A stretch of 64,000 nucleotides of DNA from Pseudomonas monteilii NBRC 103158 = DSM 14164 (GCF_000730605.1 NZ_BBIS01000040.1:58541-122540); one strand, 5' to 3'. Counted from the stretch's first letter, positions 17,118-26,221 are shown. The notes: a model not told the origin generated them from the sequence alone. Numbers and translations are program-made.

Positions 17118-18122
17118 ATGACGCAACTGCGCGACCTGAAAATTTCCACCCTCGATCTGGTGCCGGTACGCGCCGACGCCGGCCCCGCGCAGTCGCTGCG
17201 CAATTCGCTGGACCTGGCACAACACGTCGAGCGCTTTGGCTACAACCGCTTCTGGGTGGCCGAGCACCACAACATGGACGGCATCGCCAGTTCGGCCACC
17301 TCGGTGCTGATCGGTTACCTGGCCGGGGGGACGTCGACCATTCGCGTGGGCTCAGGAGGGGTGATGCTGCCCAACCATGCGCCACTGGTGATCGCCGAGC
17401 AATTTGGCACCCTGGCCAGCCTGTACCCCGGGCGAATCGACCTGGGCCTGGGCCGTGCGCCAGGTTCAGACCAGATGACGGCTTACGCCTTGCGCCGAGA
17501 CCGCGCCGGTGGCCCGGACGACTTCCCGGACGATGTCGAGGAGCTTTCGCGCTACCTCGGCCCACGCACCGATGATCAAAAAGTGATCGCCGTACCGGGG
17601 CATGACACCGACGTACCCATGTGGTTGCTGGGTTCCAGCCTGTTCAGCGCCCAGCTGGCCGGGATGCGCGGCATGCCCTACGCCTTCGCCTCGCACTTCG
17701 CACCGCGCTACATGCACGAAGCCATCCGCGTTTACCGCAACCACTTCAAACCATCGACCACGCTGGACAAGCCGTATGTGATGCTGGGCATTCCCATGGT
17801 GGTGGCCGAAACCGATGAAAAGGCCGAGTACCTGGCTACCTCGGTGTACCAGCGCATCCTGGCGCTGATTCGCGGGCAGAGCCTGATGCAAAAGCCGCCA
17901 GTGGAAAGCATGGATGGGCTATGGCTGGCGCATGAGCGGGATGCTGTGGGTAGCTTCCTGGGCCTGGCGATGATCGGTAGCCCGCAGAAAGTACGGGCCA
18001 AGGTGGAGGTGCTGCTGGAGCAAACCGGGGCGGATGAGCTGATCTTTACTTGCGACCTGTATGAACATGCAGACCGGGTGAGGTCCTATGAGCTGTTGGC
18101 GCAGGCCTTGAAAACCGAGTGA
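17118..18122 (+). CDS. LLM-class flavin-dependent oxidoreductase (luciferase-like)
   Basis: 334 residues from MTQLRDLKISTLDLVPVR, preceded by GGAGG. Bacterial luciferase-like fold: FWVAEHHNMDG near residue 43, VGSGGVMLPNHAPLVIAEQFG, and GRIDLGLGRAPGSD. Members use FMNH2 or F420; in Pseudomonas the FMN-type is expected. Substrate is unknown. In E. coli-type annotation this group includes YhbW. A palindrome at 18124 follows the stop immediately. Confidence 0.9.
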   Translation: MTQLRDLKISTLDLVPVRADAGPAQSLRNSLDLAQHVERFGYNRFWVAEHHNMDGIASSATSVLIGYLAGGTSTIRVGSGGVMLPNHAPLVIAEQFGTLASLYPGRIDLGLGRAPGSDQMTAYALRRDRAGGPDDFPDDVEELSRYLGPRTDDQKVIAVPGHDTDVPMWLLGSSLFSAQLAGMRGMPYAFASHFAPRYMHEAIRVYRNHFKPSTTLDKPYVMLGIPMVVAETDEKAEYLATSVYQRILALIRGQSLMQKPPVESMDGLWLAHERDAVGSFLGLAMIGSPQKVRAKVEVLLEQTGADELIFTCDLYEHADRVRSYELLAQALKTE

Positions 18123-18123
18123 C

Positions 18124-18151
18124 CTCCTTCGCGGGCTTGCCCGCGAAGGAG
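18124..18151. repeat. REP-like palindrome between convergent genes
   Basis: Perfect 13-bp arms (CTCCTTCGCGGGC / GCCCGCGAAGGAG) with a 2-nt centre. Shares the TTCGCGGG core with the palindromes at 4460 and 37486. It starts one base after the LLM gene and precedes the DUF1161 stop at 18160. Confidence 0.7.
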
Positions 18152-18159
18152 CCAACACT

Positions 18160-18381
18160 TCAACCGCGGCGGTACACAATCTCCTTGGTACCGGCCTCAC
18201 AGCTGCCAATCACCTTGCCGGCCGGCTCGCCTTTGTTGACGATCTCCAGCTTGTATCCGGTGACGCCCTTGGCATCCAGCTTGGCCGCAATCTCCGCCTT
18301 CAGCTCCTCGCACGGCTTGCCCGCCGCCATGGCGCTGCCAGCCAGGGTCATAAGGCCCAGGGCCAGAATCAGTTTGTTCAT
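18160..18381 (-). CDS. DUF1161 secreted protein, copy 2
   Basis: 73 residues: signal peptide MNKLILALGLMTLAGSAMAA, then CEELKAEIAAKLDAKGV, YKLEIV and GSCEAGTKEIVYRRG. It aligns with the copy at 16231 along its whole length, including both cysteines. Function unknown. Confidence 0.87.
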   Translation of the reverse strand: MNKLILALGLMTLAGSAMAAGKPCEELKAEIAAKLDAKGVTGYKLEIVNKGEPAGKVIGSCEAGTKEIVYRRG

Positions 18382-18410
18382 CGATCGCTTTCCTTGTGCA
18401 GATGAAATCA

Positions 18411-18440
18411 GAAAGGGCGCCCGCCAAGGCGCCCCCTTCC
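18411..18440 (-). terminator. GC-rich hairpin after dodecin gene
   Basis: GAAAGGGCGCC and GGCGCCCCCTTCC form an imperfect stem between the dodecin stop (18483) and the start of the DUF1161 gene (18381). Either a terminator for dodecin or part of the DUF1161 leader. Confidence 0.4.
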
Positions 18441-18482
18441 TAAATACCCCATCAAGCCGGGATCATCTACCCCGGCGCAGCA

Positions 18483-18698
18483 TCAGCTGTTGGCGATACG
18501 GAAACCGACTTTCAGCGTGACCTGGAAGTGCGCGGCCTTGTTATCGCGGATATGACCACGGGTATCGACCACTTCGAACCACTCCAGGTGCTTGATGCTC
18601 TTGCCCGCTTCGGCCAGGGCGTTGTTGATCGCCTCTTCGATGCTGGTGGGCGAAGACCCCACCAGTTCGATCTTCTTGTACGTGTGATGATCGGTCAT
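18483..18698 (-). CDS. Dodecin-family flavin-binding protein
   Basis: 71 residues from MTDHHTYKKIELVGSSP, chosen because GGAGAACGCTC precedes this ATG; upstream in-frame codons lack family similarity. Dodecin pattern: SPTSIEEAINNALAEAGKSI, LEWFEVVDTRGHI, and FQVTLKVGFRI. Dodecins form 12-mers that store or buffer FMN/riboflavin, or CoA in some. The Trp in LEWFEV stacks on the flavin in known members. Confidence 0.93.
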   Translation of the reverse strand: MTDHHTYKKIELVGSSPTSIEEAINNALAEAGKSIKHLEWFEVVDTRGHIRDNKAAHFQVTLKVGFRIANS

Positions 18699-18849
18699 GA
18701 GCGTTCTCCTTGGGTGACGGTGATTTTTTAGACTAGCAGCGCAGGCCTGGTTTATCTGCGAGCCGTCACCCATGGCCAAAGTTCGATCGCACTTTCACGC
18801 ATACCAACGGTCGCACTCCTTACAGCCCATACTGCAAAGGAGAGTCAAC

Positions 18850-19173
18850 ATGCACCGTAACTCGCTGCGTAAAACGTCCCTGGAAAGCATGGAAGCAGAG
18901 ATCGAGAGCCTTCTGAAAAGCCTGGAGAACCTCAAGCACGATGCGTCGGAAGAGTCCCAGAAGTCGGTGAAGGCAATCCGCAGCAACGCTGAGAGTGCCC
19001 TCCGTCATTCGCGCAGCCTGCTGAGCGATGCCTATGAAGAAGTGAAGCAACGCACACGTCAGACCGGCATCGCCACCCGCGACTACGCCCAGGAACACCC
19101 GTACACCACCGCTGGCGTGGCCATTGGCGCACTGGGCCTGCTGGCGGCCTACCTGATGTGCAAACGCAACTAG
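18850..19173 (+). CDS. DUF883-family protein (ElaB/YqjD-like)
   Basis: 107 residues from MHRNSLRKTSLESMEAE, preceded by AAGGAGAG. A long amphipathic helix (residues 10-75) leads to a C-terminal membrane anchor (YTTAGVAIGALGLLAAYLM, about 83-101). E. coli relatives ElaB and YqjD are tail-anchored, associate with ribosomes and rise in stationary phase. The same role here is inference. Confidence 0.9.
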   Translation: MHRNSLRKTSLESMEAEIESLLKSLENLKHDASEESQKSVKAIRSNAESALRHSRSLLSDAYEEVKQRTRQTGIATRDYAQEHPYTTAGVAIGALGLLAAYLMCKRN

Positions 19174-20066
19174 GCGCTCTGCCGCGCCAATTCGGCACGT
19201 AGCCACTGCGCCAACTGCTCGGCGCGCCCATCTGCGGCGCGCCTGGGCACCCACAATGCCAACGCGGCAGGGGTAGGGGAAAAGCCCCACGGCGCACTCA
19301 AGCGGCCCGCACGCAGGTCATCAGCGACCAATGGCTGTGGCGCAATCGCCACACCCAAGCCCGCCACAGCGGCTTCCAGCAAGTAATACAGGTGCTCGAA
19401 CGCCTGGCCATAGTGAATGGCTGCAGGGTCCAGACTCTGCTCCAGCGCCCAGGTAGGCCAGGCCTGCGGGCGCGAGGTGGTGTGCAGCAGGGCTTCACCC
19501 AGCAACGCCTTGGCAGGTGCCCCCTGCAAGCGTTCAAAGCCGGCGTAATGGGGGCTCACCACTGGCCCGATACGTTCCTCGGCCAGTACATACACCTGCA
19601 TGTCCGCAGGCCACGGGGGTTCGGCATACACCAGCAGCGCGTCCAGCCCAGGCCGCCGCGGGTCGAGGTCACCTTCACCCGCCGACAGGTGCAAGCGCAG
19701 CTCGGGCAAATCCGCCTGTAGCCGCCCCAGCCGTGGGATGAACCAGCGCGCCAACAGGCTACCGGAGCAGCCCAACACGAACGGCGCTTCGCTGACATCA
19801 CGGCTGAGCTCGGCACACACGCTGCGCAGCCGGTCGAAGGCTTCGCCACTGGCATCGCGCAGGCGCACCCCGGCATCTGTGAGTTTGATGCCGCGCCCGT
19901 CCTTGACGAACAGGGCCACGCCCAAGTGCTCTTCAAGCACTTTGATCTGCCGGCTGACGGCACCGTGGGTCACATGAAGGGCCTCGGCCGCCTGGCTGAC
20001 GCTGTTAAGCCGGGCAGCGGCTTCAAAGGCTCGCAGTGCATTGAGGGGAGGGAGGTCGTGGGCCAT
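19170..20066 (-). CDS. trpI: LysR-family activator of trpBA
   Basis: 298 residues from MAHDLPPLNALRAFEAAARL. N-terminal winged helix-turn-helix (residues 6-65: SVSQAAEALHVTHGAVSRQIK) and a C-terminal ligand domain. In Pseudomonas TrpI binds indoleglycerol phosphate and activates the divergent trpBA operon while repressing itself; the divergent arrangement with 110 nt between starts supports this identity. The stop overlaps the convergent DUF883 gene by 4 nt. Confidence 0.93.
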   Translation of the reverse strand: MAHDLPPLNALRAFEAAARLNSVSQAAEALHVTHGAVSRQIKVLEEHLGVALFVKDGRGIKLTDAGVRLRDASGEAFDRLRSVCAELSRDVSEAPFVLGCSGSLLARWFIPRLGRLQADLPELRLHLSAGEGDLDPRRPGLDALLVYAEPPWPADMQVYVLAEERIGPVVSPHYAGFERLQGAPAKALLGEALLHTTSRPQAWPTWALEQSLDPAAIHYGQAFEHLYYLLEAAVAGLGVAIAPQPLVADDLRAGRLSAPWGFSPTPAALALWVPRRAADGRAEQLAQWLRAELARQSA

Positions 20067-20176
20067 TTTACCTGTGAGTTTTTCTGACAAGTTTGCGCAA
20101 TCTTATCGGTTTTCAGCCGGGCTTGCCGTGGTTAGAGTAAAGCCCATCACTCATTCATTACGCCCTGGAGCGCCCC

Positions 20177-21394
20177 ATGACCCAGTCCCAATACCGCCCC
20201 GGCCCCGACGCCAACGGCCTGTTCGGCTCGTTCGGCGGCCGCTACGTGGCCGAAACCCTGATGCCACTGGTGCTGGACCTGGCCCGCGAATACGAAGCGG
20301 CCAAGGCAGACCCCAAGTTCCTCGAAGAACTGGCCTACTTCCAGCGCGACTACATCGGCCGCCCGAACCCGCTGTATTTCGCCGAGCGCCTGACCGAACA
20401 CTGTGGCGGCGCCAAGATCTTCTTCAAACGTGAAGAGCTCAACCACACCGGCGCGCACAAGGTGAACAACTGCATCGGCCAAGTGCTGCTGGCCAAGCGC
20501 ATGGGCAAGAAGCGCCTGATCGCCGAAACCGGCGCCGGCATGCATGGCGTGGCCACCGCCACCGTCGCTGCCCGCTTCGGCCTGCCTTGCGTGATCTACA
20601 TGGGCGCCACCGACATCGAGCGCCAGCAGGCCAACGTGTTCCGCATGAAGCTGCTGGGCGCCGAGATCGTCCCGGTCACTGCCGGCACCGGCACCCTGAA
20701 AGACGCCATGAACGAAGCCCTGCGCGACTGGGTGACCAACGTCGAAGATACCTTCTACCTGATCGGTACCGTGGCCGGCCCACACCCGTACCCGGCCATG
20801 GTCCGTGACTTCCAGTCGATCATCGGCAAGGAAACCCGCGCCCAGCTGCAAGAAAAGGAAGGCCGCCTGCCAGACAGCCTGGTTGCCTGCGTGGGGGGTG
20901 GCTCCAACGCCATGGGCCTGTTCCATGAGTTCCTCGAAGAACCAAGCGTGCAGATCATCGGCGTCGAAGCCGGTGGCCACGGCGTACACACCGACAAGCA
21001 CGCCGCCAGCCTGAACGGCGGTGTACCGGGCGTGCTCCACGGCAACCGCACCTACCTGCTGCAGGATGGAGACGGCCAGATCACCGACGCCCACTCGATT
21101 TCCGCAGGCCTGGACTACCCCGGCATCGGCCCTGAGCACGCCTACCTGCACGAAGTGAAGCGCGTCGAGTACGTCAGCATCACCGACGACGAAGCGCTGG
21201 ATGCGTTCCACGCCACCTGCCGCCTGGAAGGCATCATTCCGGCCCTGGAAAGCTCCCACGCCCTGGCCGAAGCGATCAAGCGCGCACCGAAGCTGCCCAA
21301 GGACCACCTGATGGTCGTGTGCCTGTCGGGCCGCGGCGACAAAGACATGCAAACCGTCATGAACCACATGGCCGCCCAGGAGAAACAGGCATGA
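20177..21394 (+). CDS. trpB: Tryptophan synthase beta chain
   Basis: 405 residues. The PLP lysine is in NHTGAHKVNNCIGQ (about residue 97) and the phosphate-binding loop in GGGSNAMGLF (about 237). It condenses indole with serine to tryptophan. Divergent from trpI, and the stop overlaps the trpA start by 4 nt (ATGA), so the two subunits are translationally coupled. Confidence 0.98.
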   Translation: MTQSQYRPGPDANGLFGSFGGRYVAETLMPLVLDLAREYEAAKADPKFLEELAYFQRDYIGRPNPLYFAERLTEHCGGAKIFFKREELNHTGAHKVNNCIGQVLLAKRMGKKRLIAETGAGMHGVATATVAARFGLPCVIYMGATDIERQQANVFRMKLLGAEIVPVTAGTGTLKDAMNEALRDWVTNVEDTFYLIGTVAGPHPYPAMVRDFQSIIGKETRAQLQEKEGRLPDSLVACVGGGSNAMGLFHEFLEEPSVQIIGVEAGGHGVHTDKHAASLNGGVPGVLHGNRTYLLQDGDGQITDAHSISAGLDYPGIGPEHAYLHEVKRVEYVSITDDEALDAFHATCRLEGIIPALESSHALAEAIKRAPKLPKDHLMVVCLSGRGDKDMQTVMNHMAAQEKQA

Positions 21395-22200
21395 GCCGTC
21401 TTGAACAACGCTTCGCCGAACTGAAGGCCGAAGGCCGTTCGGCACTGGTCACCTTCGTCACCGCAGGCGACCCGGGCTACGACGCTTCGCTGCAGATCCT
21501 CAAGGGCCTGTCGGCCGCTGGCGCCGACGTGATCGAACTGGGCATGCCGTTCACCGACCCGATGGCCGACGGCGTGGCCATCCAGCTGGCCACCCTGCGC
21601 GCCCTGGAGGCTGGCCAGACGCTGGCCAAGACCCTGCAGATGGTTCGCGAATTCCGTGTGGATAACCACAATACGCCAATCGTGCTGATGGGCTACTACA
21701 ACCCGATCCACCGCTTTGGCGTGGAAAAGTTCGTGGCTGAAGCCAAGCAAGCCGGGGTCGATGGCCTGATCATCGTCGACCTGCCGCCCGAGCACGACGC
21801 CGAACTGGCGACCCCGGCCCAGGCTGCGGGTATCGACTTCATCCGCCTGACCACCCCGACCACCGACGATGCGCGGCTGCCGCGCGTTCTGGAGCGCAGC
21901 TCCGGGTTCGTCTACTACGTGTCGGTGGCCGGTGTGACCGGTGCCGGCTCGGCGACCACCGAGCACGTGACCGAGGCCATTGCCCGCCTGCGTCGGCATA
22001 CCGATCTGCCGATCAGCGTTGGTTTCGGCATTCGCACCCCGGAGCAGGCCGCGAACATCGCCCGCTTGGCGGATGGTGTGGTGGTGGGGTCGGCGCTGGT
22101 CGACAAGATTGCCCAGGCCACTAGTGCGGACCAGGCAGTGAATGATGTGTTGAGCTTGTGCTCGGCACTGGCTGAAGGGGTACGCTCGGCTCGCCATTGA
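21391..22200 (+). CDS. trpA: Tryptophan synthase alpha chain
   Basis: 269 residues from MSRLEQRFAELKAEGRSALV; AGGAG precedes the start inside trpB. TIM barrel with the signature LGMPFTDPMADG (catalytic Glu just before, Asp within) and SVGFGIRTPEQA. It cleaves indoleglycerol phosphate to indole, channelled to TrpB. Followed by a small hairpin at 22204. Confidence 0.98.
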   Translation: MSRLEQRFAELKAEGRSALVTFVTAGDPGYDASLQILKGLSAAGADVIELGMPFTDPMADGVAIQLATLRALEAGQTLAKTLQMVREFRVDNHNTPIVLMGYYNPIHRFGVEKFVAEAKQAGVDGLIIVDLPPEHDAELATPAQAAGIDFIRLTTPTTDDARLPRVLERSSGFVYYVSVAGVTGAGSATTEHVTEAIARLRRHTDLPISVGFGIRTPEQAANIARLADGVVVGSALVDKIAQATSADQAVNDVLSLCSALAEGVRSARH

Positions 22201-22203
22201 TTG

Positions 22204-22220
22204 CGAGGGCTCAGCCCTCG
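22204..22220. terminator. Small hairpin after trpA
   Basis: CGAGGGC-TCA-GCCCTCG, a 7-bp stem four bases past the trpA stop, between trpA and the convergent DOPA dioxygenase-like gene. No T-run. Confidence 0.45.
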
Positions 22221-22243
22221 ATCGCGGCACAGGCAATACAAAT

Positions 22244-22576
22244 CTACCCACCAAAAATCGACAGTTTCAAAGGCCGCACAGCACCCATCCAGATCGCATG
22301 GTCCCGGTGGTCCGCCAGCTCATCCCCGGTCAGCGGGTGCATGAACACCACCAACCCCTTGCGGTACAGCGCCAACCAAGGCAACACCACCCCGACAAAT
22401 TCCGGCTCGAACGCCAGCTGGCAACTCCAGTCCGGGTGCGGCCCCACCGGCTTCTGGTGCATACGCCCCATGGTCACAGGGAACAGCCGCGCCGCCTCCT
22501 CACACAGCTCACGTGCCTGTTCCATCGTTGCCGCGTCGTAATAAACGTGTGCGTGGTAACCCTTGATTCTTTGCAC
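22244..22576 (-). CDS. DOPA 4,5-dioxygenase family protein
   Basis: 110 residues. The family pattern is clear: GYHAHVYYD at the N-terminus, PVGPHPDWSCQL, and FMHPLTGDELADHRDHAIWMG near the C-terminus, with several conserved His that could bind iron. Fungal and plant relatives cleave DOPA; bacterial members are largely uncharacterised. It lies 23 nt past the LysR gene start region on the same strand side, stop facing trpA. Confidence 0.88.
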   Translation of the reverse strand: MQRIKGYHAHVYYDAATMEQARELCEEAARLFPVTMGRMHQKPVGPHPDWSCQLAFEPEFVGVVLPWLALYRKGLVVFMHPLTGDELADHRDHAIWMGAVRPLKLSIFGG

Positions 22577-22599
22577 GATAACTCCCGATTACACCGCCA

Positions 22600-23499
22600 T
22601 CAGCCACTGCGCTCCTGCTCCAGCCAGCTGACGAACCGCTCGATCAACGCCCCGCGCCGCTTGCGCGGCGGCAAAACCAGATAATAGCCCCGACTCGACG
22701 TCAGGCTCCCCTCTAATGGCCGACATAGCAAGCCTTGATCCACCAGGCCATCCACCAGGTGCCGCCAACCAATCGCCACACCCTGACCAGCAATCGCCGC
22801 TTGGATCAGCAGGGTGTAGTTGTCAAAGCGCAACTGCCCCGCAGGTGGCGGGCTGGCCACGCCAAATCCGCGAAACACCCCCGCCCAATCAAACCAGCGG
22901 CTGGCCTGCTCGCCCTTCAAATGCAACAGGGGTAACTGTTGCAAAGCCACGGCTGACAAGGGTTTGCCATGAGTCAGCCGGGGGCTGCACACCGGGAACA
23001 CTTCCTCATCGAACAGCCAGCGGCTTTCGCCCTGGTGAAAGCGCCCATCGCCAAACAGGACCGCCACATCGATGTCCGGCCGCAACATGCCCTGACTGCG
23101 CTCACCGGTCACCAGGCTCACATCCACCTGTGGATAAGCATCGTGAAAGCGCTGCAACCGGGGCATCAGCCAGAACGCGGCAAAGGCAAAGTCAGTGGCC
23201 ACCTGCAGCACCTCGCGCTGGCCACGCCCGCTGGCTTGGGCAATGCCGTCATCCATCGCCTGCAATCCCTGATGCACCTGCTCGAACAGTACCTGTCCGG
23301 CTTCGGTCAGCTCGATGCCCCGGTAAATACGGTCGAACAGGCGCGTGCCCAGCTGGGCTTCCAGGCGTTTCACCTGCTGGCTCACGGCCGGTTGTGTGGT
23401 ACCCAGCTCCAGCGCCGCGGCAGTAAAGCTGCGCAGACGCGCTGCCGCCTCGAACACGCGCAAGGTATCCAGTGACAGCTCGGCGAGGTGATCAAACAT
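22600..23499 (-). CDS. LysR-family regulator of choline-O-sulfate use
   Basis: 299 residues. Winged HTH at the N-terminus (SFTAAALELGTTQPAVSQQVKR, split here for length, residues 25-46), ligand domain following. Divergent from betC with 108 bp between starts and a T-N11-A palindrome in the gap, the usual layout of a LysR regulator and its target. Proteins of this type next to betC are annotated as putative choline-sulfate-utilisation factors. The inducer is probably choline-O-sulfate or choline (inference). Confidence 0.88.
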   Translation of the reverse strand: MFDHLAELSLDTLRVFEAAARLRSFTAAALELGTTQPAVSQQVKRLEAQLGTRLFDRIYRGIELTEAGQVLFEQVHQGLQAMDDGIAQASGRGQREVLQVATDFAFAAFWLMPRLQRFHDAYPQVDVSLVTGERSQGMLRPDIDVAVLFGDGRFHQGESRWLFDEEVFPVCSPRLTHGKPLSAVALQQLPLLHLKGEQASRWFDWAGVFRGFGVASPPPAGQLRFDNYTLLIQAAIAGQGVAIGWRHLVDGLVDQGLLCRPLEGSLTSSRGYYLVLPPRKRRGALIERFVSWLEQERSG

Positions 23500-23528
23500 A
23501 AGCGCAGCTAATCCCAGTCATTGCCCGC

Positions 23529-23545
23529 CATGGGCTTTACCCATG
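23529..23545. promoter_or_regulatory. LysR-type operator candidate in the betC divergent promoter
   Basis: CATGGG-CTTTA-CCCATG is a perfect 6-bp inverted repeat containing T-N11-A (T 23531, A 23543), the LysR-type core. It is 30 bp from the regulator's start and 63 bp from betC. Confidence 0.6.
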
Positions 23546-23607
23546 TTAGCCACAGTCGCATCTTGGTAGGCAAGCGGTTCGCATAACCCTCAACGATGGA
23601 AGCCACC

Positions 23608-25125
23608 ATGACGCGCCCGAATATCCTGTTCATCATGGCCGACCAGATGGCCGCACCTTTGCTGCCGATCTACGCCCCCTCGCCGATCCAGATGCCGCAC
23701 CTGGGCCGCTTGGCCGAGCAGGCGGTGGTGTTCGACTCGGCTTACTGCAACAGCCCACTGTGCGCGCCGTCGCGCTTTACCCTGGTCAGCGGCCAGCTGC
23801 CCAGCCGCATAGGCGCCTACGACAACGCCGCCGATTTCCCCGCTGACGTGCCAACCTATGCCCACTACCTGCGCCGGCTGGGCTACCGCACAGCACTGTC
23901 GGGCAAGATGCACTTCTGCGGCCCGGACCAGCTGCACGGCTACGAAGAACGCCTGACCAGCGATATCTACCCCGCCGACTACGGCTGGGCGGTGAACTGG
24001 GACGAACCGGATGTGCGCCCCAGCTGGTACCACAACATGTCCTCGGTGCTGCAGGCCGGCCCATGCGTACGCACCAACCAGCTGGATTTCGACGAAGAAG
24101 TGGTGTTCAAGGCGCGCCAGTACCTGTACGACCATGTGCGCGGGAACGATGGCCGGCCGTTCTGCCTGACCGTGTCCATGACCCACCCGCACGACCCGTA
24201 CACCATCCCCAAGCGCTACTGGGATCGCTACGAGGGTGTGGATATCCCCATGCCTCGCGCCGAGTTCAGCCAGTCGGAACTCGACCCACACTCTCAGCGC
24301 CTGCTCAAGGTCTACGACCTGTGGAACAAGCCGCTACCTGTGGAAAAGATCCGCGATGCCCGCCGCGCCTACTTCGGCGCCTGCAGCTATATCGACGACA
24401 ACATCGGCCAGCTGCTGCAAACCCTGGAGGAATGCAACCTGGCACACGATACCGTGATCGTGTTCTCCGGCGACCACGGCGACATGCTCGGCGAGCGTGG
24501 CCTCTGGTACAAAATGCACTGGTTCGAGATGTCGGCACGGGTGCCGTTGCTGGTTCATGCACCAAAGCGCTTCGCTGCAAGCCGGGTCAGCGCCTCGGTC
24601 TCCACCTGCGACCTGTTGCCAACCCTGGTCGAACTCGCTGGCGGCGCTGTGGATAACCACCTGCACCTGGACGGCCGCTCACTGGTAAGTCACCTGCAAG
24701 GGCAGGGCGGCCACGACGAAGTGATCGGCGAATACATGGCCGAAGGCACCGTCGGCCCGTTGATGATGATCCGCCGTGGGCCGTACAAGTTCGTGTACAG
24801 CGAAGACGACCCATGCCTACTCTATGACCTGAGCCGCGACCCGCACGAGCGGGAGAACCTCACCGGCAGCCCGGACCATCAGGCGCTGCTGCAGGCATTG
24901 GTCGATGAAGCACAGCAGCGTTGGGACATCCCCAGCCTGCGCCAGCAGGTGCTGGCCAGCCAGCGCCGCCGCCGCCTGGTGGCCGAAGCGCTGGCCATCG
25001 GCAAGCTGAAAAGCTGGGACCACCAACCGCTGGTGGACGCCAGTCAACAGTACATGCGCAACCACATCGATCTCGACGACCTCGAGCGCAAGGCACGTTA
25101 TCCACAGCCCGCACCCATGGATTGA
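23608..25125 (+). CDS. betC: Choline-sulfatase
   Basis: 505 residues from MTRPNILFIMADQ (GGAAG five bases upstream; the ATG at 23596 would add four residues). Sulfatase signature CAPSR with the Cys at about residue 52 to be converted to formylglycine; metal-binding Asp in ADQ and SGDHGDMLGE further on. The C-terminal segment with SLRQQVLASQRRRRLV is typical of BetC. It hydrolyses choline-O-sulfate to choline and sulfate in the cytoplasm. No signal peptide. Followed 14 nt later by a choline-binding protein gene. Confidence 0.96.
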   Translation: MTRPNILFIMADQMAAPLLPIYAPSPIQMPHLGRLAEQAVVFDSAYCNSPLCAPSRFTLVSGQLPSRIGAYDNAADFPADVPTYAHYLRRLGYRTALSGKMHFCGPDQLHGYEERLTSDIYPADYGWAVNWDEPDVRPSWYHNMSSVLQAGPCVRTNQLDFDEEVVFKARQYLYDHVRGNDGRPFCLTVSMTHPHDPYTIPKRYWDRYEGVDIPMPRAEFSQSELDPHSQRLLKVYDLWNKPLPVEKIRDARRAYFGACSYIDDNIGQLLQTLEECNLAHDTVIVFSGDHGDMLGERGLWYKMHWFEMSARVPLLVHAPKRFAASRVSASVSTCDLLPTLVELAGGAVDNHLHLDGRSLVSHLQGQGGHDEVIGEYMAEGTVGPLMMIRRGPYKFVYSEDDPCLLYDLSRDPHERENLTGSPDHQALLQALVDEAQQRWDIPSLRQQVLASQRRRRLVAEALAIGKLKSWDHQPLVDASQQYMRNHIDLDDLERKARYPQPAPMD

Positions 25126-25139
25126 GAAGAGAGGCCGCC

Positions 25140-26063
25140 ATGCACAAGTTCTCCGCCGCCGTGTTCGCCCTGGCCATGGGCACCGCCACGGCCCACGCCG
25201 CCGACAGCGACGCGCAATGCAGCACCGTGAAAATGGCCGACCCCGGCTGGAGCGATATCGCTTCGACCAACGCCGTGGCCCGCCTGCTACTGGAAAGCCT
25301 GGGCTACCAGGTGAAAATCGACAGCCTGGCCGTACCGATCATCTACGGTGGCCTGAAGGACGGCCGTGTCGATGCCTTCCTCGGCAACTGGATGCCGGCG
25401 CAGCAAGGCTTCCATGACAAGTTCATCGCCAACGGCGATGTGCAGCAACTGTCGCGCAACCTGGAAGGCACCGAGTTCACCCTGGCCGTGCCCGACTATG
25501 TGTGGAATGCCGGGGTGAAGGACTTTGCCGACCTGCAAAAGCATGCCGACCAGTTCGACAAGAAGCTATACGGCATCGGCTCCGGCGCACCGGCCAATCT
25601 GTCGCTGAAGGAAATCATCGACAAGAATGATTTCAACCTCGGCCAGTGGAAGCTGGTGGAATCCAGCGAACAGGCCATGCTGGCGCAGGTCGACCGGGCA
25701 GTGAAGAAGCAGCAGTTCATCACCTTCCTTGGCTGGACACCGCACCCGATGAACGTGAAGCTGAAGATGCATTACCTGACCGGCGGGGAGAAGTGGTTCG
25801 GCAGCAAAGGCGAGGTGTATACGCTGACCCGCAAGGGTTATCCACAGGCCTGCCCGAATGCGGCGAAGCTGCTGGGTAACCTTAGGTTCACGCTGGACAT
25901 GGAAAACAGCATCATGGCCGAGGTTGTGGACAAGAAGATCAGCTTTGATGAAGCAGCCAAGGGCTGGGTGAAGGCGCATCCCAAGTTGCTGGATGAGTGG
26001 TTGGCTGGGGTGACCACCAAATCTGACGGCAATGCCCTGGAGGCCGTCAAAGCCAAACTGTAA
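25140..26063 (+). CDS. choX: Choline ABC transporter substrate-binding protein
   Basis: 307 residues, signal peptide MHKFSAAVFALAMGTATAHAA, periplasmic. ChoX/ProX-like fold; AFLGNWMPAQQGFHDKF and FLGWTPHPMN carry aromatic residues that would form a cation-pi cage for a quaternary amine. It is directly behind betC, so it may bind choline or choline-O-sulfate. The permease and ATPase genes are not in this window, so it must work with a transporter encoded elsewhere. Confidence 0.92.
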   Translation: MHKFSAAVFALAMGTATAHAADSDAQCSTVKMADPGWSDIASTNAVARLLLESLGYQVKIDSLAVPIIYGGLKDGRVDAFLGNWMPAQQGFHDKFIANGDVQQLSRNLEGTEFTLAVPDYVWNAGVKDFADLQKHADQFDKKLYGIGSGAPANLSLKEIIDKNDFNLGQWKLVESSEQAMLAQVDRAVKKQQFITFLGWTPHPMNVKLKMHYLTGGEKWFGSKGEVYTLTRKGYPQACPNAAKLLGNLRFTLDMENSIMAEVVDKKISFDEAAKGWVKAHPKLLDEWLAGVTTKSDGNALEAVKAKL

Positions 26064-26083
26064 TCTCGCAAGCAACACACCTC

Positions 26084-26189
26084 CCCTGTGGGAGCGGGCA
26101 AGCCCGCGAAGAGGCCACCGCGGTGGATGGCACCGGCTTTGCCGGTGTTCGCGGCGGTTCGACGCCTCGACATGCCCGCTCCCGCAGGG
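26084..26189. repeat. Compound REP-like inverted repeat
   Basis: The outer arms are CCCTGTGGGAGCGGGCA and TGCCCGCTCCCGCAGGG (one mismatch), enclosing a second hairpin CACCGG-CTTT-GCCGGTG near 26131. It fills most of the gap between choX and the SulP gene, and the outer arm is the same word family as in 30980 and 37486. Confidence 0.75.
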
Positions 26190-26221
26190 TTTGGCGAAAC
26201 CTTAAGGATTGTGGATAAACC

